Of a stretch of DNA of 7,746 nt, positions 6,397 through 7,746 are shown piece by piece. The notes under the pieces are model-generated. The model did not search any database. It had not been told where the DNA came from and saw only the letters and a list, made by a program, of their open reading frames with translations. The stretch comes from Chloroflexota bacterium (lineage in GTDB: Bacteria > Chloroflexota > Dehalococcoidia > GIF9 > UBA5629). How positions within the stretch are numbered: position 1 is the stretch's first letter; every line of letters begins with the position of its first letter. The position numbers and the translations under genes were made by a program. The DNA lies in contig CP070642.1 of NCBI GenBank assembly GCA_020354105.1, positions 1,224,553-1,232,298 of the forward strand, in the 5' to 3' direction.

Positions 6397-7746
6397 TTAC
6401 GACTGGCCGCCGCTTTGGTTAAGGTATTCGCTGTAATTTACCAGGTTGGCGAAAGCTATAGCTGCCTTATGTGGCATGTCATAACTTACGGAGCTTCTAT
6501 CTGCTAAGGCCTGGTTTATTTTTCTCGTGACATTGGCAGCGAAAGCCATCGGCTCAGAGGCGACGATGATAGGTTTTTTGTATTTATCGGACAATTCGTG
6601 AAATGTATCGAAGAGCCCGCCTATTCCCGAAACGAGAACCTCCCGCAGGCGTTCCCTATCACTTTGTTGAGCAGCAAGCGCAAACTGCTCCATAGGCAAG
6701 GCAGGCATTAGTCCCAAAAAGATTACTCCGTCAACGACAGAACAACGCAAAATTACCTCAATGCATCTAATTACCGCGTCTCCAAAGATGCCAGCCACCA
6801 GATCAACCGGATTACCCCGGTTCCACCATGCTGGCATGAAGCTATCCAGCTCACTGATGGTCTCAGGAGGCAGAGTAACTACATCAAGCCCTAATCTAGC
6901 ACAGGCATCGGCAGTCAGTACTCCCCAGCCACCACCGGCGGTGACTATGCCAACTCTTCGACCCCGAGGCAGAGGGTGGCATAATAGGGCTAGGCCTGTA
7001 TTAACAAGATCGTCCAAACGTCTTACCCTTATTACACCGGATTGCTTGCACATAGCGTCGAATGCGGTATCTGAACCGGCAAGGGATGCGGTATGCGACT
7101 TGGCAGCGATAGCTCCGGCTGGCGTTTCACCAGCCTTAAGCACTACCATCGGCTTTTTCTTAGCCACCTCCTTAGCTACCTCAAAGAATCGAGTACCGTC
7201 TTTGAGTCCTTCTATATAGCTAAGGATGACCTTGGTTTGGGGGTCTTCTCCCAGGTATCTAATATAGTCCTCGGAATGAAGGTCTGCCTCATTACCGCTG
7301 CTGATGCACTTGGCACAGCCGAAGCCGTTGTCTATTGCCTGGCGCATTATGCTTCCGACTATATTGCCACTCTGAGAGACTATAGATATAGGACCGGGGC
7401 GGGGGAAAATGGGTGGCATCTGGGGATAGAGTTGATGGTGGGGGTTGACAATACCATCGGAGTTAGGCCCTATGAATCTCAGGCCAGAGCTGCTGGCTAT
7501 CTGAGTCATCTCTTGCTGGAGCCTCTCTCCTTCTACATTCACTTCAGCAAAGCCAGCGGTTATTACCACGCCCGACCTTATTCCCTTGACGGCACATTCT
7601 CCCAGAACCTTGGGTACACCAGATGGGGGTATAACAATGACAGCGAGGTCGGGTATTTCCGGGACTTCAGCAATGCTCTTATATACCTTTAGCCCAAGTA
7701 TCTCTTCTTTTCTGTTTGGGTTTACCGGGTATATTCTGCCTTTAAA
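6397..7746 (-). CDS. ADP-forming acyl-CoA synthetase, alpha-type (CoA-binding plus CoA-ligase domains), 5' end cut off
   Basis: These enzymes interconvert acyl-CoA, ADP and phosphate with acid, CoA and ATP, conserving energy through a phosphohistidine. The frame is open to the window edge. It reads FKGRIYPVNPN..., the second half of a Rossmann CoA-binding domain, so only its first ~30 residues (with the glycine-rich loop) are missing. The GTG at 7569 is therefore internal. In the 449-residue fragment: IGPNSDGI at ~92-99, VSQSGN at ~123-128, ISSGNEADL at ~148-156, and the catalytic-type His in KSHTASLAG at residue 218 (codon 7095-7093). The second ligase domain includes TAGGGWGV and GNPVDLVAG. 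The protein ends without an ATP-grasp domain, so it matches a separate alpha subunit as in archaeal acetyl-CoA synthetases. No beta-subunit gene follows, and one could lie outside the window. The acyl substrate cannot be inferred. Confidence 0.9.
   Translation of the reverse strand, partial: FKGRIYPVNPNRKEEILGLKVYKSIAEVPEIPDLAVIVIPPSGVPKVLGECAVKGIRSGVVITAGFAEVNVEGERLQQEMTQIASSSGLRFIGPNSDGIVNPHHQLYPQMPPIFPRPGPISIVSQSGNIVGSIMRQAIDNGFGCAKCISSGNEADLHSEDYIRYLGEDPQTKVILSYIEGLKDGTRFFEVAKEVAKKKPMVVLKAGETPAGAIAAKSHTASLAGSDTAFDAMCKQSGVIRVRRLDDLVNTGLALLCHPLPRGRRVGIVTAGGGWGVLTADACARLGLDVVTLPPETISELDSFMPAWWNRGNPVDLVAGIFGDAVIRCIEVILRCSVVDGVIFLGLMPALPMEQFALAAQQSDRERLREVLVSGIGGLFDTFHELSDKYKKPIIVASEPMAFAANVTRKINQALADRSSVSYDMPHKAAIAFANLVNYSEYLNQSGGQS

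Noticed and set aside
7093..7692. A 199-codon plus-strand open frame opposite the CoA-ligase gene
   Set aside because: It lies wholly opposite a gene with clear family motifs. Its own translation shows no recognisable motif.

Overview
All supported genes lie on the minus strand, so the window reads right to left (7746 to 1). The gene content and sequence character suggest a bacterium of the Chloroflexota, most likely the class Dehalococcoidia. The evidence is a bacterial nusA-ylxR-infB block beside a geranylgeranyl-reductase-family flavoprotein, an ADP-forming acyl-CoA synthetase alpha-type protein, a DUF1616 surface protein and an archaeal-looking sugar-1-phosphate nucleotidylyltransferase. 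This assignment is an inference from gene repertoire, made without any database search. Three of the genes appear to start with TTG.

Region 1 (7746-6397) is the 3' part of a CoA-ligase gene that enters from the right edge. Region 2 (6396-6214) is an intergenic stretch with a good sigma-70-type promoter (TTGCAA-N18-TATAAT) and a possible 40-codon leader ORF. Region 3 (6213-2390) is a likely operon of four genes: a membrane-anchored DUF1616 protein, an FAD-dependent geranylgeranyl-reductase-like enzyme, a two-domain sugar-1-phosphate nucleotidylyltransferase with a left-handed beta-helix, and undecaprenyl diphosphate synthase (uppS). The last two overlap by 8 nt. Together they look like a supply line for a polyprenyl carrier and activated sugars, with a reductase that could saturate the polyprenyl chain, feeding cell-surface glycan assembly.

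Region 4 (2389-2196) holds a strong promoter (TTGCAT-N17-TATACT with TGn and an AT-rich upstream tract), followed by a perfect 11-bp intrinsic terminator hairpin before nusA. This layout is consistent with attenuation of the nusA operon. Region 5 (2195-1) is the transcription/translation operon nusA-ylxR-infB. Each downstream gene starts at a TTG that overlaps the previous gene and has a good Shine-Dalgarno sequence inside it. infB runs off the left edge shortly after its G1 and G2 motifs. No rimP gene lies upstream of nusA.

No tRNA, rRNA, CRISPR array, insertion sequence or obvious long repeat was seen. I do not see a wholly new system. The most interesting points are the possible nusA attenuator and the archaeal-flavoured polyprenyl/sugar cluster.
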